Assembly: GCA_018065815.1 (NCBI GenBank) | Contig: JAGHSP010000064.1 | Coordinates: 1-21,298, forward strand | DNA length: 21,298 nt | Direction of reading: 5' to 3' | From: Candidatus Sodaliphilus limicaballi | GTDB lineage: Bacteria; Bacteroidota; Bacteroidia; Bacteroidales; Muribaculaceae | Shown here: piece after piece, positions 1 to 7,508 of the stretch | Layout of the letters: each line of letters opens with the position of its first letter | How positions within the stretch are numbered: the first letter of the stretch is position 1 | Position numbers and translations under genes: made by a program | Notes under the pieces: generated by a model | Database searches by the model: none | What the model was told of the DNA's origin: nothing | What the model saw: the letters and a program-made list of their open reading frames with translations, nothing else

Positions 1-48
1 CCCGCCCGCCTCCGCCCACCGGTTCCGATGCAAAGTGCCCACCCCGCC

Positions 49-178
49 GGCATTTACCATCTGGGGGCAAATCTCACTTCCCCCCTGGCGGCAAATATCA
101 TTTCCCAGCGGGGGGAAATATCATTTACCGTCTGGGGAAATATCTTTTACCATCGGGGGGAAATATCATTTATTCAAG
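49..178. repeat. Degenerate 22-26 bp tandem repeat array
   Basis: About five abutting units of 22-26 bp can be aligned at about 49-72, 71-96, 97-119, 120-141 and 142-164, with a partial sixth to about 178. A full unit starts ATCATTTACC and ends GGGGAAAT, with a variable middle that differs mainly in the number of C or G. The units abut, with no unique spacers, so this is not a CRISPR array. The reading frame across it (28-237) only mirrors the repeat and is not taken as a gene. Confidence 0.75.
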
Positions 179-210
179 TTTCGCTTGTTTATGTAATTGT
201 TGCAAATTTG

Positions 211-304
211 TTGTCCGTCAGGACAATATCTGAATAACCCCCACCGCCGAACGTAGTGGCGGTGGGGGAAAGAAATGCAAGAAGCACTGCGTCCAGCAGG
301 ACGC
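211..304 (+). other. Cluster of three perfect hairpins, possible structured RNA
   Basis: Three stem-loops follow one another: TTGTCC-GTCA-GGACAA at 211-226; an 11-bp perfect stem CCCCCACCGCC/GGCGGTGGGGG with a 9-nt loop at 238-268; and GCGTCC-AGCA-GGACGC at 289-304. No T tract follows any of them on either strand, so they do not look like simple terminators. They could be part of a small RNA or a leader of unknown type. No known riboswitch class is recognised. Confidence 0.35.
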
Positions 305-354
305 TAATCGGAACAAAATGGTGATACTGAAATGGTTTTACATCCGAAACTTAA

Positions 355-376
355 ATCTTTTACCATCTGGGGAAAT
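355..376. repeat. Isolated copy of the 22-bp repeat unit
   Basis: One complete unit, starting ATCTTTTACC and ending GGGGAAAT, lies 190 bp beyond the end of the array at 49-178. It matches the units at 120-141 and 142-164 almost exactly, so the repeat can occur singly as well as in tandem. Confidence 0.7.
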
Positions 377-554
377 ATGGTGATCACTTCTTTCAGATTG
401 CTCTGATCTAGCTGAAAAAGAAATTATTCTAATTATTTTATTTTCTTTCAGTTATTACTAAATTTGCGTTGTCAGATCCGTGCGGGGGGTGGCCGCAAGA
501 AAGTTATTGGTGGCTGTCGCCAGTTATTAATAATTGTTGTAAAAAATATTTTTT

Positions 555-587
555 ATTGCTTTGGTGTAGTTTTTTGTAGTACCTTTG
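555..587 (+). promoter_or_regulatory. Promoter of the outer-membrane protein gene
   Basis: The -7 box TACCTTTG is at 580-587 and matches TAnnTTTG exactly. A weak -33 (ATTG, 555-558) lies 21 bp upstream. Transcription would begin about 45 nt before the ATG at 641. Confidence 0.6.
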
Positions 588-640
588 TGTCCAATTAGTG
601 ACTGTGAGAATTAGATTGATAATAACTAATAAAAATAATA

Positions 641-3109
641 ATGAAAAAAATTATCAAATTGAAGTCCTTATTTGTAGTTGCTGCATGCTTGCTGTGCAGT
701 GTGGCAGCGAGTGCGCAGATGGGCGTGTCGTTCACGCTCAATGATGCTGGTGGCGAGAGCGTGCCTTATGCCACTGTATATATCTACCATTCCGGCGACA
801 CCATGAATGTGGTCACGACTGGCGTGACCGACATTGATGGCCACTTCGCACAACCCATCAAGGCCGCAGGCAAGTATCTGCTCAAAGCCACATTCGTGGG
901 AATGGACGCCACCAAGGCCGAGTTTGAAGTGAGCGCTAACCGTCCGCAAGCCGACCTGGGCACGCTCACCATGAGCAATAGCGAAACCACTCTCAAGGCG
1001 GTGGTAGTGACGGCGCAGCGCCAACTCGTGAAGAACGAGATAGACCGCCTGTCGTATGATATTCAGGCCGATGCCGACAGCAAGACCAACAACGTGCTGG
1101 AGATGCTCAAGAAAGTGCCTCTGGTGAGCGTTGATGGCCAGGACGAGATACGCGTCAAGGGCAGCACGTCATTCAAGATCTACCGCAACGGCCATCCCGA
1201 TCCTGCGCTGGGAACCGACCCCAAGAACATTCTCAAGGCGGTGCCTGCAAGCATGATCAAGCGCATCGAGGTGATCACCGATCCCGGCGCGAAGTATGAC
1301 GCCGAGGGCACAAGCGCCATTCTCAACATCGTGATGGTGGACAACAGCCAGGTGAACGGTGCCACGGGAACAATAGGCGCAAGCGTGGACATGTATGGCG
1401 GCCTGGGGGCTAATGCCAACGTCACCACGCAGCTGGGCAAGGTAGTGGCCAACGTCAACTACGGCTACCATCGCCAGAACCGCAACCGTGCCCATAACCT
1501 CACCGAGGGTCACACTTTCTATGGCGACACCGGCAATGAGTTCACTGCGTTCAACGACTCGCGCGCTAATGTCAACGTGCACTACGGCGACCTGAGCGCG
1601 AGCTGGGAGCCCGATACGCTCAACCTGCTCAGCGCCAGTGCCGGTGGATACTACTATGACTACGCTGGCGACGGCCTCAACTCAATGGCGATGACCACCC
1701 CCTCGGGTGCCACAATCTATAGCTACAAGAGCAAGGGCAACACCCCTGGCAACAGCTTCTATGACTTGCACGGACGTGCCGACTTCCAGCACAAGACCCG
1801 CCGCGCCGGCGAGACTCTCACGTTGAGCTACAAGCTCACTACCAGCCGCAACACCACCGAGGTGAGCGAACAGTACTACGACATGGTTGACTGGTCATTC
1901 CCCTACACCGGCAGCTTTAACAAGGGTAAGGAGAAGTTTGCCGAGCACACTGCCCAGTTTGACTGGACGCGCCCCTTTGCCAAGTACCACAAGTTTGAGA
2001 CCGGCGTGAAGTACATCAACCGCCATAACAAGAGCGACAACCTGCATCTTTACACCGATGCCCCCGACATGGACACCCACACGCTTTTTAACCACAACAC
2101 CCAGGTGGGCGCCGCCTATTTGAGCCACAGCTACACCCGCGGCAAGTGGAGCACCCGTGCCGGACTGCGCTATGAGTTCAGCCACCTCAACGGCAAGTAC
2201 CCTGATGCGCCCGAGAAAAACTACCACCGCAACCTCAGCGACTGGGTGCCTAACTTCTCTGTACAGTACCAGCCCAACTGGGCTAACAGCTATAAACTGG
2301 CGTTCTCTACCAACATCCAGCGCCCGGGCATCAATTTCCTCAACCCCGCGGTGAACGAGACCCCCACCAGCATCAGTTTCGGTAATGCCCACCTGGAGAG
2401 CGCGCGTGAGTATAACATCAGCTTCACTTATATGCGCATCGGTTCCAAGCTCACCTTCAACGTTGCTCCCAGCGTGGCTTTGAGCAACAACAAGATCATT
2501 GGGGTGCAGTATCTCGAGAGCGGCAAGACCGTATCTACCTATGCCAACGAGCTTAATAGCTGCTATGTGGGATTGAGCGGATTTGCACAGTGGCGCATCG
2601 CCATGGCCACCAGCATGATGGTGAACGGCAATGTGGGATATGACATGAACCACAGCGACCGCTTGAGCCTCGACAACGACCGCTGGCGCGCATTCGTCTA
2701 TGGCCAGGTGACCCAATTCCTGCCCTGGAAGCTACGTGTGAGCGTGGGTGGCGGTTACTGGAATGGCGGTGCTAACGGCCTTTACGGATATTCGCGCGGC
2801 ACAGGCTTCTACAACCTGTCGTTGCAGCGCTCGTTCCTCAAAGAAGACCGCCTCACCGTGCAGTTGCAGGCGCAGAACTTCCTGGGCGACAAGTTCACCA
2901 CAATAAAGAGTTTCACCACCCAGGGTGACTTCACTGGCTGGAACGCAAGCAAGTGGATTGCTCGCTCGGTGGGCCTCAACGTGAGCTACCGCTTCGGTTC
3001 ACTCAAAGCAAAGGTTAAGAAAACCAACACCACCATTGAGAACAACGACATGGTGGGCGGCAACAAGGGCGGCGGCGACAACAATCAGCAAGCCCCCCAG
3101 CAGCAATAA
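641..3109 (+). CDS. Outer-membrane beta-barrel family protein with CarboxypepD_reg-like domain
   Basis: This 822-residue protein is exported: residues 1-25 form a signal peptide ending ASA. Residues about 28-110 look like a carboxypeptidase-regulatory-like beta-sandwich, and 115-231 look like a TonB-receptor plug (VVVTAQR, then VLEMLKKVPLVSVDG, IKRIEVITDPGAKYDAEG). The rest is rich in alternating aromatic strands typical of the OMP_b-brl_3 barrel. The last strand (NVSYRFGSL) is followed by a G/N/Q-rich tail, so the protein does not end in the usual terminal aromatic residue. No SusD-like partner is adjacent, so it is not a standard SusC/D pair; the ligand cannot be told. It is transcribed alone from its own promoter and is convergent with the GNAT gene. 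The domain family is likely; the role (transport or envelope function) is open. Confidence 0.85.
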   Translation: MKKIIKLKSLFVVAACLLCSVAASAQMGVSFTLNDAGGESVPYATVYIYHSGDTMNVVTTGVTDIDGHFAQPIKAAGKYLLKATFVGMDATKAEFEVSANRPQADLGTLTMSNSETTLKAVVVTAQRQLVKNEIDRLSYDIQADADSKTNNVLEMLKKVPLVSVDGQDEIRVKGSTSFKIYRNGHPDPALGTDPKNILKAVPASMIKRIEVITDPGAKYDAEGTSAILNIVMVDNSQVNGATGTIGASVDMYGGLGANANVTTQLGKVVANVNYGYHRQNRNRAHNLTEGHTFYGDTGNEFTAFNDSRANVNVHYGDLSASWEPDTLNLLSASAGGYYYDYAGDGLNSMAMTTPSGATIYSYKSKGNTPGNSFYDLHGRADFQHKTRRAGETLTLSYKLTTSRNTTEVSEQYYDMVDWSFPYTGSFNKGKEKFAEHTAQFDWTRPFAKYHKFETGVKYINRHNKSDNLHLYTDAPDMDTHTLFNHNTQVGAAYLSHSYTRGKWSTRAGLRYEFSHLNGKYPDAPEKNYHRNLSDWVPNFSVQYQPNWANSYKLAFSTNIQRPGINFLNPAVNETPTSISFGNAHLESAREYNISFTYMRIGSKLTFNVAPSVALSNNKIIGVQYLESGKTVSTYANELNSCYVGLSGFAQWRIAMATSMMVNGNVGYDMNHSDRLSLDNDRWRAFVYGQVTQFLPWKLRVSVGGGYWNGGANGLYGYSRGTGFYNLSLQRSFLKEDRLTVQLQAQNFLGDKFTTIKSFTTQGDFTGWNASKWIARSVGLNVSYRFGSLKAKVKKTNTTIENNDMVGGNKGGGDNNQQAPQQQ

Positions 3110-3132
3110 CGTTTTCTGGATTTTATCATTTT

Positions 3133-3630
3133 TTATCCTAGCCACTGGTAGGCTATGCGCGGATCTCCGTCGAGCAGGTAGATGATGCCGCAGCGGGTGA
3201 ATCCGTGCTTGGCAAGCAAGTGCTGCATGATGCGATTGTCGTGGTGGGTGTCAACACGCAGTGACACGCACCGCGACTTGCAATAGCTCATCACAGCGTC
3301 CATGATGCCATGGGCGGCAGGTGTGCTCGCCAGCCGGTGAATCACATGATAGGGCAGTGCATCGTCGGTCCAGTCGCCGTCGTAGATGCGCTTATAGGTC
3401 ACGTCGGGACCCGGGATGAAGGCAAACGTGCCCACGGCCTCGTCGCCTTTCGTCACCACATAGCTGCACCCGGCAGCCACATCGGCCTCAATGGACTCGC
3501 GCGATGGCTTGCCCACCGGCCACTGGTTGAAATTGCCGTCGCTGCGCATTATCCCGCGGCCACAGTCGAGCAGCCTCATGATGCAATCCACATCATCGCA
3601 CGAGGCGTGTCTGATCACATAGTCATTCAT
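3133..3630 (-). CDS. GNAT family N-acetyltransferase
   Basis: The protein has 165 residues when started at the ATG MNDYVIRHASC. A TTG three codons upstream is in frame but overlaps the -7 box, so the ATG is preferred. The fold is GNAT-like: beta-1 YVIRHA, central strands with VVTKGDEAVGTFAF, and a C-terminal DTHHDNRIMQHLLAKHGF segment followed by GIIYLLDG, typical of the acetyl-CoA-binding half. The pyrophosphate-binding loop is degenerate (near TPAAHGIMDAVM) compared with the usual R/QxxGxG/A. Its substrate is unknown. It is divergent from the flavin reductase gene, sharing a short intergenic region, and convergent with the outer-membrane gene with no clear terminator between. Confidence 0.8.
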   Translation of the reverse strand: MNDYVIRHASCDDVDCIMRLLDCGRGIMRSDGNFNQWPVGKPSRESIEADVAAGCSYVVTKGDEAVGTFAFIPGPDVTYKRIYDGDWTDDALPYHVIHRLASTPAAHGIMDAVMSYCKSRCVSLRVDTHHDNRIMQHLLAKHGFTRCGIIYLLDGDPRIAYQWLG

Positions 3631-3636
3631 AGTGGG

Positions 3637-3644
3637 CAAAGTTA
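3637..3644 (-). promoter_or_regulatory. -7 box of the GNAT gene, 6 nt before the ATG
   Basis: On the minus strand this reads TAACTTTG, an exact TAnnTTTG match. Only six bases separate it from the ATG at 3630-3628, so transcription would start at or within a few bases of the start codon. No good -33 is seen. Confidence 0.5.
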
Positions 3645-3675
3645 CAAAAAAAGTGCGACATCTTGATATGAAATG

Positions 3676-3706
3676 CTTGCCTGTTGCTGAATATTGAGTA
3701 TCTTTG
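3676..3706 (+). promoter_or_regulatory. Promoter of the flavin reductase-like gene
   Basis: -33-like CTTG at 3676-3679, a 19-bp gap, and -7 box TATCTTTG at 3699-3706. The start codon is 31 nt further on at 3738. It stands back to back with the GNAT promoter. Confidence 0.6.
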
Positions 3707-3737
3707 CGGAAAATAAAATATATAAATTCAACGAGAT

Positions 3738-4304
3738 ATGAAAAGTTTTGGATCGAAGCCTTGGATGCTTCCGCAGCCGGTGCTCGTAATCGGCACTTAC
3801 AATGAGAATGGAGTGGCTAATGCAATGAACGCTGCCTGGGGCGGCACATGGGACATGCACGAGATAGTGATCTCGCTTGCACCGCACGCCACAACGCGCA
3901 ACCTGGAGGCTAACGGCGGCGAGTTCACCGTGTCGTTTGCCACAGTAGAGACTATGGTGTCTGCCGACTATGTGGGCATTGTGAGCGCCAACAACACCCC
4001 CGACAAGATGGAGCGCACTGGCTGGACCTGCGAGAAGGCTCCCAATGTGAATGCCCCGGTGTTCAAGCAGTTGCCATTGACTATGGAGTGCCGCATGAAA
4101 CGAAAAATCGACGAGAGCGACACAGGCTATTACCTTGTGGCTGAAGTGGTGAATGTGCTGTGCGACGAGCAGTATCTCGATGCCGATGGCAACCCCGATG
4201 TGTCGAAGATGAATCTCATCGCCTACGAACCCGTGGCACACAAGTACATCGCCCTGGGCAGCGTAGTGGGCGACGCTTTCTCTTGCGGCAAGCAACTTAA
4301 ATAA
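3738..4304 (+). CDS. Flavin reductase-like (flavoredoxin) domain protein
   Basis: The 188-residue protein matches the single-domain FMN-binding flavin reductase-like family in length and motif order: an N-terminal PQPVLVIGTYNENGVANAMNAAWGG segment, then ISLAPHATTRNLEANGGEFTVSF, then VGIVSANNTPDKMERTGW. Members bind FMN in a split-barrel dimer and reduce flavin or act in electron transfer; many Bacteroidales carry several and their partners are mostly unknown. No signal peptide is seen, so it should act in the cytoplasm. It has its own promoter and is followed by a strong bidirectional terminator. Nothing adjacent points to a pathway. Confidence 0.85.
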   Translation: MKSFGSKPWMLPQPVLVIGTYNENGVANAMNAAWGGTWDMHEIVISLAPHATTRNLEANGGEFTVSFATVETMVSADYVGIVSANNTPDKMERTGWTCEKAPNVNAPVFKQLPLTMECRMKRKIDESDTGYYLVAEVVNVLCDEQYLDADGNPDVSKMNLIAYEPVAHKYIALGSVVGDAFSCGKQLK

Positions 4305-4335
4305 GTCTGCCCCGACACACAACGGCATGCATAAT

Positions 4336-4372
4336 AAAAGCATGGGAGGATACTGTCTTCCCATGCTTTTTT
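4336..4372. terminator. Bidirectional intrinsic terminator
   Basis: A stem AAAAGCATGGGA / TCCCATGCTTTT with an 11-nt loop lies between two convergent genes. It is followed by T on the plus strand, and an A-rich left flank provides T on the minus strand, so it can end both the flavin reductase and CobW transcripts. Confidence 0.85.
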
Positions 4373-4400
4373 AGTCTCAAAAATCTCAAATTAGGGAGGG

Positions 4401-5732
4401 TTATTCTAGGCAGGCGTCGAGGTCGGCTGCAAGTTGCTTCTTGTCCAGTCGCTGACCTATGAAAACGAGTTTGATCATGCGGTCGCCTATTTCCTCGTCC
4501 CAGTCGCGTATGATACCGGGTTCGCGCTGCATGAGTTGGTAGAGTTCCTCGGGTGGCATTGTGGCGAACCACAGTCCAGCCTCACGCAAGGTCTTCTGCA
4601 CGCCGGCTTGCTCAAAGAGGTAAGACATGTCGTTGTTGGCGCTGAAGTAGAGGATGCCCTTGGCGCGTATCACGTTGCGCGGCCACTTGGTAGCGACGAA
4701 TCGGTCAAACTTCTCGAGGTTAAACGGCTTGCGGCGGTAGTAAACGTAGGTGCCTATGCCATATTCCTCAACCTCGCCGCCATCGTGATGGTGATGGTGG
4801 TGGTGATGATGGTGATGTCCGTGCTCATGCTCCTCGTCATGGTCATGGTCATGGTCATGCTCATGTTGGCATTCCTCGCAGTCACAGTCCTCATCGTGGT
4901 GATGATGGTGGTGATGGTCATCGTCGTCATCGTCATGGTCGTGATGATGCTCATGATGATGGCCGTGATGATGGTCATCGTCATCGTCTTCGTGCTCATC
5001 CACGATGCCTTCAATCTTCTGCACCCACATTGCCGATGTTGCCACGCCCTCATAGTTGAACATGCCTGTGTTAACAATTTGGTCAAGATCCACGTCGGCA
5101 TAGTCACACTCGATAATCTGCGCCTTGGGCTGCAACGCGCGGATGATTTCCTTGACACGGGCAAGTTCGGCAGGTTCCACCTCGCTCACCTTGTTGAGCA
5201 GGATGATGTTGCAGAACTCGATTTGCTGTATGAGCAGGTTTTCAATATCCTCGTCGTCGATACCCTTGCGCACCAGTGACTTGCCGCAGTCAAACTCGCT
5301 TGCCATGCGCAGCGCATCCACCACAGTGACGATGCAGTCGAGGCGGCCTATGCCATGCTGGGTGTATTCGGGAGCCATCGTGGGAATGTTGCAGATGGTT
5401 TGAGCGATGGGCTCGGGCTCGCAGATGCCGCTGGCTTCGATGACGATGTAGTCAAAGCGGTCCATTTTGAGGATGTCGTTGATCTGCTCCACGAGGTCCA
5501 TTTTGAGCGTGCAGCAGATGCAGCCGTTTTGCAGTGCTACGAGACTCTCGTCCTTCTGGCCCACGATGCCGCCCTTCTGGATAAGGTCGGCGTCGATATT
5601 CACTTCGCCTATGTCGTTGACGATGACCGCAAACTTGATGTTGCGCTCATTTGTGAGGATATGATTTACTAGCGTCGTTTTGCCGCTGCCCAGGTAACCA
5701 GTGAGCAGCAATATGGGAGTTACATGTGCCAT
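4401..5732 (-). CDS. CobW/COG0523 family GTPase, putative metallochaperone with His-rich loop
   Basis: The 443-residue protein has the G3E P-loop GYLGSGKT (G12-T19), the signature metal motif CICC (C71, C73, C74), the E99-A-S-G102 switch and a C-terminal CobW_C domain (about 325-440, RRKPFNLEKFDRFVATKWP). Family members deliver metals, best shown for zinc, using GTP. Between the two domains residues about 247-317 carry some 36 His with Asp/Glu, including a CxCxxC (C283, C285, C288), which makes the protein longer than usual. The guanine-recognition NKxD appears as NKVS (N180-S183), so the Asp is replaced. It is a single gene with its own promoter (TAACTTTG, 5756-5763 minus). The metal is not proven by sequence. 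The hydrophobic antisense frame 4434-5279 only mirrors the His codons. Confidence 0.88.
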   Translation of the reverse strand: MAHVTPILLLTGYLGSGKTTLVNHILTNERNIKFAVIVNDIGEVNIDADLIQKGGIVGQKDESLVALQNGCICCTLKMDLVEQINDILKMDRFDYIVIEASGICEPEPIAQTICNIPTMAPEYTQHGIGRLDCIVTVVDALRMASEFDCGKSLVRKGIDDEDIENLLIQQIEFCNIILLNKVSEVEPAELARVKEIIRALQPKAQIIECDYADVDLDQIVNTGMFNYEGVATSAMWVQKIEGIVDEHEDDDDDHHHGHHHEHHHDHDDDDDDHHHHHHHDEDCDCEECQHEHDHDHDHDEEHEHGHHHHHHHHHHHDGGEVEEYGIGTYVYYRRKPFNLEKFDRFVATKWPRNVIRAKGILYFSANNDMSYLFEQAGVQKTLREAGLWFATMPPEELYQLMQREPGIIRDWDEEIGDRMIKLVFIGQRLDKKQLAADLDACLE

Positions 5733-5755
5733 AGTCTTGTTCTTTAATTATAATG

Positions 5756-5763
5756 CAAAGTTA
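5756..5763 (-). promoter_or_regulatory. -7 box of the CobW-family gene
   Basis: The minus strand reads TAACTTTG, an exact -7 match, 23 nt upstream of the ATG at 5732. No convincing Zur-type operator was recognised by eye. Confidence 0.5.
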
Positions 5764-5833
5764 CATTTTTTTTTGCGAAAGAAGAATAAAACAACGGCTT
5801 TTTCTCCCGGGCAACGATAATTAAAAATGCCGT

Positions 5834-5862
5834 TTCATACAAAATTGTGTTGTGTTCATACA
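5834..5862. repeat. TTCATACA direct repeats 21 bp apart upstream of a promoter
   Basis: TTCATACA occurs at 5834-5841 and again at 5855-5862, a 21-bp offset or two helical turns. The pair lies 16 bp upstream of the -33 element of the Sel1/TPR gene, where an activator would bind. No regulator is known to recognise this sequence. Confidence 0.35.
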
Positions 5863-5877
5863 GCGAGGGCCGAAAGA

Positions 5878-5910
5878 TTTGGTCATGCAGGTGGTTGCTA
5901 CCTATCTTTG
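5878..5910 (+). promoter_or_regulatory. Promoter of the Sel1/TPR four-gene cassette
   Basis: -33 TTTG (5878-5881), a 21-bp gap and -7 TATCTTTG (5903-5910) match the Bacteroidota consensus in full. The ATG follows 33 nt later at 5943. Confidence 0.7.
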
Positions 5911-5942
5911 CAGCGTAAATAACGACAAAAAATTATATCAAT

Positions 5943-7061
5943 ATGAATACTTTTAGTTATGAAGAAGCGCACCGTTTCTTGGAAATCGCGCAGAAAGGTG
6001 ATGAGAGGATAGTAACATCGCTTGCTATTGCTTATTATGAGGGATATGGAGTTGAGCAAGATTATGCGAAAGCATTAGAATGCTACCAGAAGGCTGCCGA
6101 GCTTGGGTATGATGTAGCGCAATGCGACTTGGCATACATGTACAAAACAGGAAAAGGAACCCCCAAGGACATGGAAAAGGCCTTCTACTGGTACATGAAG
6201 TCGGCCGAGCAAGGGTTTAGTGATGCCCAGCTTGAACTAGGTGTGTTGTATCATAATGGAACTGGTGTGAAGCAGGACTATATGAAAAGCTATTATTGGT
6301 ATAAGAAAGCTGCTGATCAAGGCAATGTCAAGGCGCAGGAGAATATTAACCTGATGCTTTTCTTCAACGAGATCACCGAAGAGGATATCAAGGCAGAGGA
6401 ATCGCCTAAAAAGAGAAAAGATGCTAAAACACTGCTTAAAGGACTTGAGGCCAGCGATTTCATCCAGCAAGGTGATGAACTGTTTGAGTCGGGAAGCTTT
6501 GAGCTAGCAAAGGTGAATTATACAGGGGCCTATGTAAGAGACTCTCGCTTTGCGTTTTATTGTTATTATCGCCTCGCTTGGATAGAGGAGATCTATGACA
6601 ACCACGAGGAGGCACTGCAACTGTGTGAAAAAGGGATTGCGCGAAAAAAAGACTACGCCCGCCTTTATCTGCTGAAGGGCGATATACTCAAAAAACAACT
6701 TGGCAAAGAAGCTGCTGCCGAGAAATGTTATCGCAAATGCCTTATGCTTGAAGAGGGTAAAATTGAAGAAAGTGTTTGCTGGCATCTTGCATGTGCTAAA
6801 CTTGGACTCCGAGACCAAGCGGTAGAAGGCATGAACCGCATGCTTGAAGCATTCCCTGATGATGCCAGGCAATATTACGATGCAGCTTGCATGTATTGCG
6901 CTCTTCAAGAATTTGACACAGCGTTGAGATATTTAGAGACCAGCATAGAAATGGGATTTAGCATGTATCAAATACGTTACGATTATGGTATGGATCCTAT
7001 GCGAGATACAGAGAAATTCGGGGAAATCATCGACAAGTATGATCCTCCATTGCCTTTTTAA
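5943..7061 (+). CDS. Sel1-repeat / TPR protein
   Basis: This 372-residue cytoplasmic-looking protein (no signal peptide or membrane segment) starts with three Sel1-like repeats of exactly 36 residues, at about 22-57, 58-93 and 94-129, marked by ALECYQKAAELGYDVAQ, AFYWYMKSAEQGFSDAQ and SYYWYKKAADQGNVKAQ. After a Lys/Glu-rich linker (about 143-158) the second half reads as TPR-like helical pairs. Such solenoids are protein-binding scaffolds; the sequence gives no catalytic site. It is the first gene of a cassette: the next ATG is only 12 bp past its stop and no promoter lies between. Codon choice is richer in GAA, AAA and AT-ending codons than in the genes on either side, hinting at a different origin. 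Confidence 0.85.
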   Translation: MNTFSYEEAHRFLEIAQKGDERIVTSLAIAYYEGYGVEQDYAKALECYQKAAELGYDVAQCDLAYMYKTGKGTPKDMEKAFYWYMKSAEQGFSDAQLELGVLYHNGTGVKQDYMKSYYWYKKAADQGNVKAQENINLMLFFNEITEEDIKAEESPKKRKDAKTLLKGLEASDFIQQGDELFESGSFELAKVNYTGAYVRDSRFAFYCYYRLAWIEEIYDNHEEALQLCEKGIARKKDYARLYLLKGDILKKQLGKEAAAEKCYRKCLMLEEGKIEESVCWHLACAKLGLRDQAVEGMNRMLEAFPDDARQYYDAACMYCALQEFDTALRYLETSIEMGFSMYQIRYDYGMDPMRDTEKFGEIIDKYDPPLPF

Positions 7062-7073
7062 TTGAATTGGTTT

Positions 7074-7508
7074 ATGAAACGAGTTATGGTAATGTGTGAG
7101 ACGAGCGGTTTGCTCTACGGAGAGTTGGTTTCCCGCGTCCAGCAGGAGGTGACGCTCGCCCGCTGCCGAAGGATTTATTCTTTCAGCGGGGCATGCACCA
7201 TCGACCAACTGGCAGTGGAAGGAAGCAAAGAGCCTCACAAATGCATTGTCACCTGTCCTGTGGAACGATACATTGTTCTTGACGCGATTGAGGTGATAAC
7301 GATGACCGACAAGAGCTGGCATAATCTTAACCACATTCGTTCCTGGAAGGCCACAGGCGATAAGTGTCACGAAACAAAAAGGCTGGTGAAGTTGCAGGTA
7401 AACGAGTGGATGAGACAAAACAATGCCGCCAACAAGCAGCAACACAAGGAAGCTCACTCGTTGGGTGAGATGGCAATAATAAAAACAAATGGGAGGGACA
7501 AGAAATGA
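7074..7508 (+). CDS. Small phage-type protein of unknown function, with C-terminal basic extension
   Basis: The start is set at the ATG of MKRVMVMCETSG (144 residues), because this aligns with the start of the next gene; a TTG four codons upstream is in frame but less likely. Residues 1-92 align without gaps to the following protein, with about 40 percent identity by eye (shared SGL, GELVSR, CRR, QLAV, LDA). I recall similar small proteins from phages and prophages, pattern RRLWYW.GAA..QLAVDG; no function is established. Residues after about 93 form an extension rich in Lys, Asn, Gln and His that the paralogue lacks. Its stop overlaps the next start as ATGA, so the two are translationally coupled. 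Here the usual WYW is changed to YSF, so this copy may have diverged. Confidence 0.7.
   Translation: MKRVMVMCETSGLLYGELVSRVQQEVTLARCRRIYSFSGACTIDQLAVEGSKEPHKCIVTCPVERYIVLDAIEVITMTDKSWHNLNHIRSWKATGDKCHETKRLVKLQVNEWMRQNNAANKQQHKEAHSLGEMAIIKTNGRDKK

Larger units (their letters stand above)
1..640. other. Noncoding left flank (640 bp)
   Basis: No convincing gene is seen. The stretch holds the repeat array (49-178), three perfect hairpins (211-226, 238-268, 289-304), the isolated repeat unit (355-376), an imperfect inverted repeat of CTGAAA/TTTCAG type around 402-451, a -7-like TAAATTTG at 459-466 and the promoter for the outer-membrane gene at 580-587. Any gene to the left ends outside the window. 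Confidence 0.6.

Noticed and set aside
63..160. G-quadruplex from the repeated G runs
   Set aside because: The G runs are separated by loops of about 17 bases or more, too long for a canonical quadruplex.
49..178. CRISPR array
   Set aside because: Units abut with no unique spacers and vary in length; no cas genes are present.
28..237. 69-residue frame over the left repeat array
   Set aside because: Its GEISF/GNIFY periodicity simply translates the tandem repeat, and no promoter precedes it.
1895..2716. 273-residue minus-strand frame inside the outer-membrane gene
   Set aside because: The plus-strand product has a clear signal peptide and barrel; the antisense frame shows no domain and results from GC-rich third positions.
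4434..5279. Hydrophobic 281-residue plus-strand frame
   Set aside because: It is the mirror of the His/Asp codons of the CobW-family gene; the Met/Val-rich run is produced by ATG/GTG on the opposite strand of CAT/CAC and has no promoter.
7062..7073. TTG start for the first phage-type protein
   Set aside because: The ATG at 7074 aligns with the start of the paralogue, and the extra residues MNWF have no counterpart.
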